DNA from: Azolla caroliniana
Lineage: Eukaryota; Polypodiophyta
Assembly: GCA_043228905.1 (NCBI GenBank)
Contig: JBHGNT010000008.1
Coordinates: 3,224,001 to 3,288,000, forward strand
Reading direction: 5' to 3'
DNA: 64,000 bases
Below are positions 1 to 11,930 of this stretch, one piece after another (position 1 is the first letter of the stretch; the number at the start of each line of letters is the position of its first letter). Below the pieces are notes generated by a model. It ran no database searches. It was not told the origin of the DNA and saw only the letters and a program-made list of their open reading frames with translations. Position numbers and translations under genes: made by a program.

Positions 1-235
1 TCTGCTTCTGTGATTGTCCATAGCAATGGGTCCGGTTTCGGCTCGAACCGAACCGAACCGAAAAACCGTGGGCTAACGGTTTATAGGTTTCGAGATAAAT
101 AAACGGTTTGGTTTGGTTTCAAATGGTACTAATTGGTTTCGGTTCGGTTTTGAATTTAGCTGTTCAACGGTTTATCGGCTTATTGGTTTCTGTTTATGTG
201 GTTCGGTTTAAAGGTTTATAGGTTAAAAAATACTC
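1..235. repeat. AACCG/GGTTT-rich repeat, edge of an unresolved element
   Basis: The first 235 bases are dominated by CGAACCGAACCG and GGTTTCGGTTCGG words in both orientations, like the arms of the two hAT-like elements at 1407-1920 and 52838-53267. I cannot find a matching terminal repeat or target duplication here, and the window edge may cut it. It is probably a diverged relative of that family. No coding potential. Confidence 0.55.
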
Positions 236-1398
236 ATAAATTTTCCCTATGTCCAGATGAACACTCACGAGCGGGTGAGTAAAGCCGGTGTCCGGAGAAA
301 ACCACCGACACACCCTATTAGGGCTCTCGGGTTTTTTTCGGCCAAACCTGCCAATCGGTTGCAATTAAAAAAAAACGCAAAGCACAAGCTGTTCTTCCCT
401 TAACACATGATTTTGATGCAAATGGCTCCGCCTCTGTATTTAACGTACTTCACATGGATAAATTTCTACGGAAAATCGGTGTCAAATAGAAGAAGAAGAA
501 GGAATCGGCGGAAGACTAATGGGCTAGCGGGATCAAACTAACTACGGATACTAGCAAGAAACCGTAAGAGAGAAACTAAAACTGAGGTAGCACCATATGA
601 GAACTCGAAATGTCGTCATGAGAACTGAACCTAGAGAAACAAGGGCCACACTATAACACATTCACAAGAACTCAACTAAAGGGAGTACATCTCATGCAAA
701 TCATAAGTATCGGCGAGACTTAAAAATAAAGGATCATGATGTATATTGTACGAATATTCACCAACCTCTTTGCAATATAAGGGAGCATCATCATGTGATT
801 GTCATTAACATCGATCAAATTGAGACCCATGACAATGTATCGTTGGTTTTGGCTAGATTTATAGTTATGGTTCTTACTTTAACACTAACCGAATGTCGTA
901 GTTGGGGAAAGCATAAGTGTCAGGTATCTAATAAACATGCACCAAAATCTCGTGATTTGTCACAAAAGAAATAACTTAGACATCACAATGGAGAACATTT
1001 CCTTTGGGAAATGGCGATTAACCGAAGTTGTGCCTTTTCTTCTTCTTCTTCTTTTGAAGATAAACCTTGGTATTAATGGACAGATGCCCAAAGGCTACAA
1101 AGAACTCATAAATGAAAGCACAACCACCATACCCAAATCAACCAACATGTTGAATAGCAAAAACCCGCATGCAATTACCTTAGAAACTACATTTACACAT
1201 CTAAAATCGGGATCCTTCCATAATGGGGGGGGGAGGGAGGAAAGCCACATGGGTGGAGCATATCTCCACTTTATTCTCTTGCCAAAAGAGGTGAAGACCA
1301 TACACCAATCATATTAAAATCAAATTGATCCTCAATCATATTAAAATCTCCGACCATACACCAATGATCCTCATGGAGCAAAGTATCACACAAAGAGG
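236..1398. other. Intergenic, no gene recognised
   Basis: Only short chance reading frames. A TTC run near 1036 and a G tract near 1226 are the only low-complexity features. No splice-linked coding pattern, RNA gene or domain was seen. Confidence 0.5.
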
Positions 1399-1928
1399 AC
1401 CACAACTAACAATCGGCAACGGTTCGATTTGAACCGAACCGAACCGCGAAACCGCGGTTTAACGGTTTCAACGGTTCGGTTCGGTTTGGTTTCAGCAGTC
1501 AAAAACTGCGGTTTAAACGGTTTAACGGTTTTTAATTTTTAATTTTTTTAATTTATAAAAAAATTGAAAAAAATTCTAAAAAAGTTTAAAAATTGTTTTT
1601 AAACAATCTTTTCATTTTTACTCTTATTCTCACATTTTAGAAACATCTTAAAAATTTTAAAAATTCTAAATAATGAAATATTATAAATTTAAAAATAAAA
1701 TAAAATAAATTTGACCTATGTTGAAAACCGAAACCGAACCACGAAAACGCGGTTTTTACGGTTTAATGGTTTAACGGTTTGAAAAATGTTTAACGGTTTG
1801 GTTTAAAGGTTTCGCGGTTCGGTTCGGTTCGGTTCAGGTTTCAACATTTTTTAATGGTTCGGTTCCAAACCGGTTCGGTTTGGACCCTCTCAAACCGAAC
1901 CGAACCGTTGCCGATTGTTAACCACAAC
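1399..1928. mobile_element. hAT-like non-autonomous MITE (514 bp) with 8-bp target duplication
   Basis: The element runs 1407-1920. Its termini are inverted: TAACAATCGGCAACGGTTCG at the left and its reverse complement at the right (ending CCGATTGTTA). It is flanked by a perfect 8-bp duplication, ACCACAAC, at 1399-1406 and 1921-1928. Both arms are built from GGTTCGGTTT/AACCGAACCG words and the centre (about 1520-1720) is AT-rich and non-coding. An 8-bp duplication is the signature of the hAT superfamily. No transposase is present, so it would need one in trans. A second, older member lies in the opposite orientation at 52838-53267. Confidence 0.85.
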
Positions 1929-3713
1929 CTCCTCCTATCCAATGAGCATATACATTTATAAAACCTAATTGTGGATTCTGCATTTCTAAATTAATAAATT
2001 GCACTCTTCCTTCCACTAAAATCCTAGACAAGCACATGATAACACCATTTTTTGGGCCAAGGCTATACAAACACCAACTTTATTGCAAGACTCCAAAAAT
2101 GGGCCCATGAACCACTAAATAAGGATCCATAAGAATCTACTCTAGACGAACTTAAACGAAGTTCTTGTAAAAAAACCATTTCTACAGATCTCATAAAGCT
2201 TTTATGTAATTCCCGCCTAAGCCTAACCCTAAATTTTTTGTTGTTGCACCACCCAACCCTTGAACATTCCATGAAACAATACGAAAATCATCCATAGGCT
2301 AACAGAAGTTGTTTTCCTTTCACTCTCTTGTCATCCACCGTTCTTCTTAGGCTTAATAATTTGCCTAGAAATCTTGAATCCTTTCCAATATTTCCTAGCC
2401 ACAACTTCTACATATGTATCCTTCTTTATCGACGAAGAGGGAGTACTCTTTGCCTCCACCATCATACCTCCATTCATAACCATAGTATATGATTGCACGA
2501 CTGATTTTTCAAGCATGATTCCTTGTGCATTCTTACCATGGCTGGATAAGTTGCGCATTGTCTTTTGGTGCCAAAGCTAAAATAATGCATGAAATCTCTC
2601 TCAAATAGGTCATTATTGGTAGAGTTCAATGCTCATGTGATCATACACATGCTAGGCCCATGAATTAGTGGTTCGTGATCATGATTCATGAAGGTATGTA
2701 ATACACCTCATTGTTACACTTCATAAGGAGGTGTTTTTTTAATATAAATTGGCAAATGAACTATAAGATGAAGTCTCTCTTCCATATGGGTTGACAAATA
2801 TGGGTTGATGAATACGAGTTTACGAGATTATGCATTGTACCCATTTTAATATAAGCGCATCCATTGCCTTGTTACATGGAGTTGAAAAGCATTCAAGATG
2901 CCCTAAACAAATTATATGAAGCAATAACAGTCAACAAATGGTGTTGATTGATAAAGATTATTATAAATTCCTTAACAACGCTCTAAATAAACAAATGGCG
3001 TTAATGAATGCAACATGCTAAAATTGTGTGAGTAATCTGAAGTTGAAAACAATGCATATAGCCATTAGTTTCAGGTAGTTGTCAAAGCATCTAGCTACAT
3101 ATGAATATAAAGTAGAAACAAAAAATATTCAAGATTCTTAGGTTTCTCATTTGAGTGAATTTAGAAATTTGGTTGGATCTAATGTTTTATGAGAAATTGG
3201 TGCTTAAGAAATAAAAAATGGAATGAGTGTTGAACTCATAAGAATGCAACAATTTGATTGAACCCCGGGGTTGAGAATTCTATACTTCATTTTTTATTGA
3301 TGATTGTAGATGAGTTTGTTAGTGCAAAAAGTAATTCATTGGAGATGAGGGTGACAAACAAACGGTCACATGACCCAAATCTTTACAAAAGAAATATTAT
3401 GTTAGAAAACAGACAAAAGAGTTCTAGAACATAAAATGATGTCAAAGTTTACGATGTTATGTAGTCTTGATGCATCTTTGTCTTGAGAGAGCACTAGAGA
3501 TGTAGAGTAGATCCCAAATTTCAAATTTGGTACTTCCCAATTTAGATTCAAGCCAAGGAGTTTCTTGACATTATGCGTTTTATTGCATTCCCAACTATGT
3601 TTAAAAAATAAATAAATCTTCCATTGGTATTAAAAGGGTCCACTATTAGAATGAATATTGCATGTGAATGTGGTTGCATTAGGTTTTAGACCTGATTTCA
3701 GCATACATTTGGT
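1929..3713. other. Intergenic, no gene recognised
   Basis: AT-rich sequence with short chance frames on both strands. No domain, RNA gene or clear repeat structure was recognised. Confidence 0.5.
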
Positions 3714-3947
3714 TTAACATTGGACAACCATAACCATGCACGCATCTAGAAGATGCTCGCATTTGGCATACATGTCAACCAACATACTAGCAATAAACCT
3801 ATCATTCTCATATCCCGCCAATAAGATCTGGATATGTATCTTTTGTCCAATAATAATTGACTTCAAATTGCCACAAGTTCTCACTATACATGCTAATGTG
3901 ATAACAACATGAAATAAACCATCTAACTGAATCGATGCATTCCCCAC
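3714..3947 (-). pseudogene. Pentatricopeptide-repeat (PPR) protein fragment
   Basis: The minus-strand frame contains GNLKSIIIGQKIHIQILLAGYEND and ASMLVDMYAKCEHLLDA. These match the hallmark phrases of plant PLS-class PPR proteins (G..IH..I...G...D, LVDMYAKCG...DA). Such proteins bind organellar RNA. Only about 1.5 repeats survive: there is no initiating context, no further repeats on either side and no E/DYW tail, so this is a stranded fragment, perhaps carried by an old retrocopy. It could also be a chance frame, but the match to the YAKC block is specific. Confidence 0.55.
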
Positions 3948-4627
3948 TATGTTATTGAAACTAATCTATTTTGTCATTTGGCTTTGAAATCATGACATAG
4001 TTATAACTTATATATATGAGTAGAAGAGAGAAGATATACTTGCTATAGAAAGCTTGTAACTCTTGAAATGAGATTGACTTAAACTCCTTGTAATATTCCG
4101 CGTAAATCATGAATTGCCTTGACACATGGGAACTAGTTTTACAAAAATAGTCACTGGCATGGAATATTTAAATTTAATCAAACATCTCTTAGCATTGTGA
4201 AGGTAACTTTATCGATTTCATTCTCCACGTTAATGTAAATTTTCTCATACTTAGACTAATTTATATAAATACGGTGGAGGAATCCATCGCCAAACTCCCA
4301 TCACAAATGGAGCACCTCCGAACCAACAATTAGTGATGAATCCAACAACCTGGTGCTACGAGTATATTGTCTTATGAAGGTGGATTTTCAATGGATATAA
4401 GGGGTAAAATAAGTGTCAAACTAATTATTCAAGGACTTTGGACAAATACATAAGGATTTGCGACATGCAAGAACATCTTGTGCTCTAGGAGACTATCAAA
4501 CTCAACAATATAGGGGGGAATAACTATCCCCTTCAATGGTGTCTCAAAGTCACAATAGAGACTCTATCATTGCAGTGGCTAACTATCGGGGTATAATATA
4601 AGGTCATATTGAGTAGTTTGGGATGCC
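3948..4627. other. Intergenic, no gene recognised
   Basis: AT-rich sequence without domain matches, long frames or repeats that I can support. Confidence 0.45.
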
Positions 4628-4735
4628 AATTAATTAAAAGATTGAAGAGAGAGATAGAGAATGGACTAAGGGTACTTTAAAGCACCCTTAGTCCGTTCTC
4701 TCTCTCTCTCTCTCTCTTCAATCTTTTAATTAATT
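4628..4735. repeat. Long foldback (inverted repeat) with CT/GA core
   Basis: The left arm (about 4628-4673) reads AATTAATTAAAAGATTGAAG, then GA-rich, then GGACTAAGGGT. The right arm (about 4684-4735) is its reverse complement except for a longer CT run, with about 10 bases (ACTTTAAAGC) between. As RNA it would form a hairpin of roughly 46 pairs. It may be a small foldback element or a small-RNA precursor. No clear target duplication was seen. Confidence 0.75.
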
Positions 4736-4961
4736 ACTTATCATTGGCATAATGAGTCATTCTTTGTATAATGGCTTATTTTATTTTATTTTTTCCAAAA
4801 TGAAGCTACTTTCCCATTAGTTAGGAAGGATTGTACACGGGGCTTATATACAAATCGGGAAATCTCCCTCCGAACAAGTACAAGAAAATGAGATTAGTTA
4901 CTTAGAATAACGGGTTGACTACTCAATATAAGCAGATACCTATAGCTAAAAATGGTGCCCG

Positions 4962-7013
4962 TCAATTTTGGCTAGTACGAGACACCTCATAGGGCCTACA
5001 CCGCAGGGAGGGCGACAAGTGACTCGGAAACAACCAGCGTGGGGGCTGGTAGTTCCACCTCGGACCACTTCCTCCTTGTGTCACCATAGGCGTGTTCCGC
5101 CATTTTTGCCAAAAGCGCAAACGGGCAGTGACCACATCGTTGGAATGGCTGCAAACCTCGTCCAACTACCCTTGTAGGCAGCTGATAAGAGCAAACCATA
5201 TGTCCATGATCACTTCCTCCGGGGGTCACACCAGATCCTGAAAAACCTTTAGGCAACGCACTTTCCATATATACCACATGGTGAAGCCTGTGATCAACAT
5301 CCAAATTTCCGAGAACCTAGGGGATGCGGACTGCAAGCCTCTTCCATAACGAATCTTGGCGATTTTTCCTCCAATGCATACATAGCACCAACTATCCGCA
5401 TTGAAGGCGTTCGTCCACCTATCGTCGGAGTGATCAATCCATGCCGTAGTACTCCACGATGCGATTCCTTCCACTTCACAAGCCACAAGGAGGTGAGTCA
5501 CTCTATCCCATACCTTTTGAGCTTGAGAGCAATCCCATAGACAGTGCCTCAGAGTCTCAATAGGTGAAGGGCAGAGTGGGCAGCCTAACGGGCCGCCACG
5601 TTTACCTAACCATTCGCCAATGGGAACCACATTATGATTGAGCTGCCACCAAAAAAACTTGATCTTTTCAGGCATGTGGAGACGCTAGAGACCTTTCCAA
5701 AAAGTAATGAGCACCTCATCAGGGATGCCCAATGTACGCCAGCCATTGCGTAAGGGGCCATCTAGCTGCAATTGTAAAGTTCGACCCAATTTAGTGCTGT
5801 ACTCGAAGAAATGGCGAAGTCTGCCATCCTGTTTCCACATGAAATCCCCTGGGTCCCATTCTAGCTCGATGAGGGGACAACCACCATATACCCATAACTT
5901 CTAATGGGGTTCCACCTTAGCAACATCCGGGTCTGTTTTCCAGATGTTACCAACCTACGCCACCACACGGATTGGGTGCCAAGAGCCCCTACTCTGCCTC
6001 TCCCCAAAAATTGTATCTCGTCCCGATCCACTCACACCCTTCAGCAACTTAACCACACTAGTCTCATCAAAGAGAAAGAACCATGTATCTTCTCTCACCT
6101 CCCCCATCGAGACCATATCAAGTGCCTCAACTATCAATCTCCGCATTTTCATGGCTCCCTTGAGGGGAGGGAAAGGGACCACCTGGTCCCCTCCTGAAGC
6201 CACCGTGCGTCTCCAATCATGTATACAGAGGAGCCCTGTTTGCGCCAACTTTCCCCAAGCTAGGCCCTTAAGCTGCCCTAACATCATGTCACCGCTTGAC
6301 CGTACTTGAGGGTTCCAAAATAATGGCTGTCTAGCCCACTCGACTAGTGTCTCTGGCGTGTGCTTGACCAAATGACGTCTTACGTGACACCATGCCCGCA
6401 AGATGGAGTTCGTGACCCTCTCCTCCGGTTGACAAGCCAACTTGGGAGGAACTCCACTCGTGCAACACCAATTCAAGGAATCCGGCCAAGGCCTACCATA
6501 CTTGGGGGTCCCTGCTTGCAACCTATTGCGAAGTAGTACCTTCCAACACCCCTTACCTGGCAAGAGGCATCGAACCATCATTTTGGCTAGCAATGCTCAG
6601 CTCTGCATTAAGGGGTCTATGAGGCCAAGCCCCCCTTTGGCCCGCGGTTGTGTTAACCAATGCCATGACACTCTGGCAGCAGCAAACGGGTTGTCCTTAC
6701 CTGACCATATAAACCCCCTGATGGCAGCCTTAATCGCGTGCAAACTTGAGGGGTCCATAATCCAACAGGAGATTGAGTGCCACATGGTGGCGAGCAACAC
6801 TTGGTTCGCAATAAGAACCCTACCAGTGAAGGAAAGTTTAGATCTGCTCCATTGGATCAACTTCTTGCTTATTTTGGTTTGCACATGTGACAATTGCACT
6901 CCCTTGGGGATTGCCCTCCCCATCGTAAATCCTAGGTATTTGAATGTCGTCCCATCAGGGACCCATGCAAAATCAGTGTGGGGTTGCCACCTTGGCTTCT
7001 CTTGTTCGCTGAA
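4962..7013 (-). pseudogene. LINE ORF2 C-terminal region with zf-RVT
   Basis: After the RT core the frame goes on with KISKKLIQWSRSKLSFTGR and AIRGFIWSG (thumb/connection, 6597-6923), then a 212-residue stretch (5955-6593), then the zinc-binding block at 5226-5675: KIKFFWWQLNHNVVP, GCPLCPSPIETLRHCLWDC. That is the C..C...H...C pattern of plant zf-RVT domains. Stops at about 7014 (TAG), 6597 (TGA) and a few below 6000 interrupt it, otherwise in one frame. No RNase H domain was recognised after zf-RVT. Confidence 0.88.
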
Positions 7014-7903
7014 CTAGAGGCCTTGGGTTTTATCCCAATTGATCTTGGCTCCAGCAGCCTGACAAAGGTCCTCAACAAGCTGTTCAGCCTGCTGCAGATT
7101 CGCATCATCGCCCTGCAAGAAAAGGACCGTATCGTCAGCATATTCAGATAGTAGCAGATCTTCAGACGCATTGGGGATGGACAATCCCCTCAATCCGTTG
7201 CTTGGTGCTTGTAAATAAGCAGAGAAAACCTCAGTGACAAATAGGTAGAGATATGGAGCTAGGGGACAACCTTGCCTCACTGAGCGATGTAGTTGGAAGG
7301 CAGGGCCCCTAGCACCAGCTACCAACACGCTACTAGAAGCATTCCGATAGAGTGCAGAAGTGCAATTCCTCCATTGTTGGGGTAGGCCCATAACACTCAT
7401 CACTCTTTCCAAAAACGGCCATAATACCCTGTCGTAGGCCTTCTCAAAGTCTAACAGCAGAATAGCCGAGCTCAATACGGCACGATCTGCTAATGCCATA
7501 ACTTCCCAGAGAAGAATTATATTATCAAAGATACACCTACCCTTGATAAACCCAGTTTGATTCTCGTGAATGATGTTCGGTAAGAAGCTTGCTATCCGCT
7601 AGCTAAGACTTTTGCAAGTATCTTGTATATCGTGTTAAGGATCGTGATTGGACGCCATTGGCGCAGCCCTAGGCTTCGCCCTGCCGCTTTAGGGATGAGA
7701 TAGATCATCCCCTCAGCCATGCCAGATGGCACCGTTCCCGAGGCCCAAATCTCCTGAACCCCGGCTTCCAATGACGGGATAACAGTGTCCCAATGAATCT
7801 CAAAAAAATCTCGTGAGAGACCATCGGGGCCGGGGCATGCTCCTCTCCGCAATTCCCTAAGTGCTTCCGAGAGTTCTAATCGAGAAATGGGGTTGTCGAG
7901 CAC
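7014..7903 (-). pseudogene. LINE ORF2 reverse transcriptase domain
   Basis: Non-LTR reverse transcriptase. 7592-7903 carries RRGACPGPDGLSRDFFE, MIYLIPKAAG and WRPITILNTIYKILAKV (fingers). 7014-7499 carries ILLLDFEKAYDRV (motif A), RSVRQGCPLAPYLYLF (motif B) and SEYADDTVLF (motif C, catalytic YADD). The segment between, 7500-7591, still encodes the expected GF.KGR-like block in another frame, so one small indel near 7590 separates the halves. The residues needed for polymerisation are kept, but the stop and frameshift make the copy non-functional as it stands. Confidence 0.93.
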
Positions 7904-7906
7904 AAC

Positions 7907-9271
7907 TTACATCTCGTGGGTTACCTTGGGGTGAATGCAAGCCAACACCCTCTCAGCCAACTCCATGTTTTGTTGCATATGCACAGGTGCGAGCAGGTCG
8001 CAATAGTATTCTGTCGCCATATGCAGAATCTCATCCTTGTCCTCCGTTATTGAACCATCTGGTTTGCGAAGCCCTTGTATATGTCCACCTCCACCCTTGG
8101 GTGCCCTGTAGTGAAAGAAATGGCGGTTGACCTTGTCATCTTTTCTAGCCCACCATGTTGCGGTCCTTCGAAACAACATGCGGTTCTTCTCCAACATCCT
8201 TTCCCGCAGCTTTATCTTTGTTTCCTCCAACTTGGCTCTAGACCAATTGCAACTAGGGTCTACTTGCAGTAGCCGTTGCGTGGCCGCAATGGATTTCCGT
8301 AATTTTGTTTCAATGGCTCTAGCCTGCTGAAGGGCCAGCTTGGTTTTTTGCTGTAAAAAGGAGGAGAGGGTCAATTTTTTCTGCAGATCCTCACTGGCCG
8401 ATTCACTTACAATGGTCTCCCGCCATATACTTTGTAGCCCTGCCTTCACCTTTGCACTCTTCATGATCTTTGTGGGGATTTTCACATTGAGACTCCCCTT
8501 GCTGCCATGGGGTGGGTTAAGGTCTAATCTCATCGGCTGGTGATCAGAGAAGGTGAGACCTTCCAAGATAGCAAAGGAGCCCCCCAACTCTTCGAGAGAC
8601 GAGCTGATGTATATGCGGTCTAGCTGTGCAAGACTACCACCCCTAGCATTCGCGGCAACTCGGGAGAAGTGAAGCGAATGTGAGCATCTTCTAAGGGAGG
8701 AGCCCCATGTATCCTTCACCCCAATTTTGCCGATTAGGAAAGCCCACGAGTCCAACTCCGCACCATGAAGCGGTCTTTGGGTCCCCCCTTTCCTATCCCC
8801 TAGGTGCTCCGTCATGTTGAAATCACCAGCCATTATCCACGCCTCTGCCTCAGGCAATGTTGTCGCTAACATCCGCCAAAAGATTGCTCTCTCGGGGGAA
8901 GAGTTAGGGGCATAAATGTTTAACACCCCAATTTGAAGGTTGTTCCATTTCAGAAGCACATATAAGGCTCTTCCTGCCACCAGTGTGCCATGTGATGTTA
9001 CTTCGTAACGGGCCTTATTGCTGATCGAGATGCAGACCCCTCCTCTTCGGTGGAGGTCACCCTGTGCAGCCGACCACCACGTGGTCCACCCACCCGACAA
9101 GGGGTTTACTAGGCTCTGAGCTCTCTCTTGAGAGAGGTGGTGTTCTTGCAAAAGCAATATGTTGATGTTGCCCCCAATATTAAGGGGATTCAACTCCTCC
9201 CGAAGTCTTTTGCACTCATGATGTTGCCGACCTCCACCAAGGCCCTGCACATTCCATGTTAGGATTCTCAT
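7907..9271 (-). pseudogene. LINE ORF2 endonuclease domain and linker
   Basis: Exonuclease-endonuclease-phosphatase domain that nicks the target DNA for target-primed reverse transcription. Visible motifs in order: LTWNVQGLG at the N-terminus, ILLLQEHH (catalytic Glu), IGVLNIYAPN, WIMAGDFNM (catalytic Asp/Asn, about residue 150), LDRIYIS and TFSDHQPM (catalytic Asp-His, about residue 245). A basic, helical linker follows up to the reverse transcriptase. The first ATG is at 9271-9269. The frame ends at a TAA at 7909-7907, but the same frame continues straight into the RT region, so this is an in-frame nonsense change. Confidence 0.93.
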
Positions 9272-9492
9272 CAAAAGGCGGTGAGGTTGACACCCATGTC
9301 GGGGCCGACTCCCATGTGAAAGGGTGAACTATCATCTACTTCTGGGGGTAGGGACTCCACAGTAGATTGGAGAGCCCCTAAGGGATTCCCAGCCTGCCGA
9401 TCTTGGCCCGCTTCAAATAGTTCCCTTGATACATTTTGGCTCCTAATCGGTTGCATGTCCTGCACCCCTTTATCCCAAAGAGACGTCGCCAC
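9271..9492 (-). pseudogene. LINE ORF1 C-terminal remnant
   Basis: A 73-residue open frame immediately before ORF2. Its stop TGA (9273-9271) overlaps the ORF2 ATG by one base (TGATG), the kind of join associated with stop-restart translation. No zinc knuckle or RNA-recognition motif remains, so the N-terminal part of ORF1 is missing or decayed and the assignment rests on position. Confidence 0.6.
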
Positions 9493-11149
9493 ACCGGGTG
9501 ATGGTCTGCGTACATTACCCTTCCCTTTACCCTCCTAATCGGTTGTATAATGGCTAATTATTTTCTTCGCTCTTCCGTTGTTATTTTTGTTGGATCAATT
9601 CACGAGCAATTTTCATTGTCAATCTAGGAATCAAATGCCTAAAAAACCTTGACATTCTTTTTTCTTTCTTTCTCCTTCCATTTTAAATTACCAATGTTTC
9701 TATTATTCGGCACTCATTCATTAAACATAATAACTATGACTGAATTTTTATTTATTTATGATAAACCTTTTGATATCTCTCGTACGCATCATGGTTCTTA
9801 ACAAAACATATTGCGGTGTCCCTTTGGTGCAAGCGCGTGCCTTCATGTTGTGGTGTACATTTGTTCCTTTGTGCCACCCTTTTAGCACACATGTAACCAA
9901 GCCAACCCAAATGGGTACCTATGTATCAACTACAAATGGAGCAAGAAGTAAGAACCAAGGCAAGCCAATTTGGAATCTCTTTATGTGCATTTCACAATAT
10001 TAGTCTCTTTTTCTTTCTTTCTTTTATGGCCTCAACAATCATCTAATGATCTACACATACATGGGTATTGTCTACACTTTTATCAAGTGATTAATTGCAA
10101 GGGTACACATGCGTTTAGCGAGGCCAATGCACGTGTTCTCACATGGTCTATAAATGTGATCAAGGTGAAACATTTTTCACACATGAGGTGCCTAAAATCA
10201 TGGTTTTGATGGGGGCCGAAAATCACCTCATCTCCCATATGTTATGGACTAAAATTCATGTCATTTCACACACGTGGTGATGCATATCTGAAATCTTGGG
10301 CCAAGGAGCGCGTGAACCTAAGATGTCATGGACGAAGACGACTATTGTTATAAGTTACCTTTTACTTATTTATATTCTCGTAAATAATAGATTTGGTTAA
10401 ATATATGTATGATAATAATAGTGAAAACAAATAAATAGCCAACAATAAATAATAAATCTTATGGCATATACAAAGGTGGAGCAGTTAACATGTGTTAATC
10501 ATAAATGTATCTAAAATTAATGTAGTTGCCTTAGTGTCATATTATATGTACACATCTTGGATCAATTACAATATGATTTGAAGTGCCAAGACCATTCATT
10601 TAGGCATAGTTTAGTTGTTTCGATTCCATTTTATTGTTGCACAATGTATGCCAATAATTTAAATGGAGAATAGACATGGTTGAGTCTTGGGGAGCCACCG
10701 TGATAAATGAGAGATAAGGAAAGACATTGAAAGTTATGTAACCACAGTGGCTTTTAAAAGGCCATTATCTGATCTCAAAACACATCTCGTACACCTCGAG
10801 GAATATCAACGAGAGATGACTTCTTAGTATGTGGTCACTAATTATTCACAACACTGATTTTTATACACCTTTAAAAATTTATAATCGATTTTTTATAGAT
10901 TATTCATTAAAGATCGTTGAATACATTCACTAGTTGTTAACTTATGGTTCATGATTTCAATGAAAACGTAGGACCTTCCCAATCGGAGTTTATCCGAATT
11001 CCTAATTCGTCCAATGCCTTTATTGCAAAATACTTACATCAATTGCGAGATTCATATGAGCATGCTTTTGCACAAGCTTTTAGGAATCCCAAAAATCTCA
11101 TAATGATCTAAAATCTAGTGTCATGAATATGTAACTAGGTTTAGGGGGT
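9493..11149. other. Intergenic, no gene recognised
   Basis: Contains the upstream side of the LINE (the phrase CTCCTAATCGGTTG occurs near 9436 and again near 9532) and AT-rich sequence with only short chance frames. Confidence 0.45.
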
Positions 11150-11930
11150 GAAAGATGACTAGCAAGAAAGTATTGCATTGCGCCACCATTAGCAAAGGAT
11201 CACATAATGTTTTTGGGTGCCACTCATGATAAAATTTTCTAAAGTTATGGTAGTGTGAGAATCTATTTTGCGGCCCTCCCGTTTGAAGATTAACATGCAT
11301 AAATCAGTTCTCATTTCATGCAGTGAGCGGAATTTGTTCCCGCGGCATGATTTGTAGGCACTTGAAGACAAATTCATGTATTGGAAGTCACAAAATTGGC
11401 CTTCACAAGATAGAATTGTTAATGTGTCTATGGCTACATTACTTGTGTACATATTGGTCTGTAAACACAGTTTACCTAACTAAAGGGAAGCACCCTTTAA
11501 ACAAAAAGAAAAAGAGAGAGAAGAAGATTGTCCTTCTGATGTAAGACATAAAAAGTGGTGCAATTAATTATGATTCCAATGGTTTTATATTACATCTTGA
11601 CTGTTGCCATGGTCAAAGAAGGGCCATTGAAAGGTTAACAGTTAATCTTGGGTTCATATTTGTACTTCAAAAAAGTGTTTTGAGAGGCAGTAATACTTTA
11701 ATTTACATGAATATATGGTGGATCACAGATTCTCCTTTTCCTTAGAGCAATATTTGAAGGTAAACCACAATGGATAGAGATTGTGGCTTTTTTTTTTATT
11801 GAGAAAGAGGAATGAAAGTGTGGAATATCAAAAGCTAGAATGGATAGAGATGATTGCTTTTTTTCTTGACAAAAGTGAGACCAAATTTGGAAAAAGAAAC
11901 CAAGATTGCAGCCTGCCAATGGAACATAGT
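11150..11930 (+). mobile_element. LINE remnant (3' part of RT), plus strand
   Basis: Translated in shifting frames, the plus strand gives LAKDHIMFLGATHDKIF (a decayed ADD block) then KINMHKSVLISC, which matches the conserved K.N..KS step after motif C of plant LINE reverse transcriptases. The nucleotide sequence is clearly related along its length to 24560-25110 inside the sucrose transporter intron, so both are copies of one old LINE family. It is full of stops and indels. Confidence 0.7.

Larger units (their letters stand above)
4962..9492 (-). mobile_element. L1-like LINE retrotransposon, 5'-truncated, nearly intact ORF2
   Basis: Minus-strand non-LTR retrotransposon. In its own direction it has the tail of ORF1, then ORF2 with an apurinic-type endonuclease, a reverse transcriptase with YADD, and a C-terminal zinc-binding (zf-RVT) region. 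ORF2 stays in one frame over most of 4.3 kb, broken by single stop codons near 7907, 7014 and 6597, a few more below 6000, and one frameshift near 7590. The light damage suggests a fairly recent insertion. I see no LTRs. I could not place a poly(A) tail or target duplication, so both outer boundaries are approximate. Confidence 0.93.

Noticed and set aside
6442-7017. 191-codon plus-strand frame, and other plus frames at 5707-8543
   Set aside because: Shadows of LINE ORF2 on the opposite strand.
5955-9274. LINE ORF2 as functional host genes
   Set aside because: The endonuclease, RT and zf-RVT blocks are parts of one retrotransposon frame broken by stops and a frameshift.
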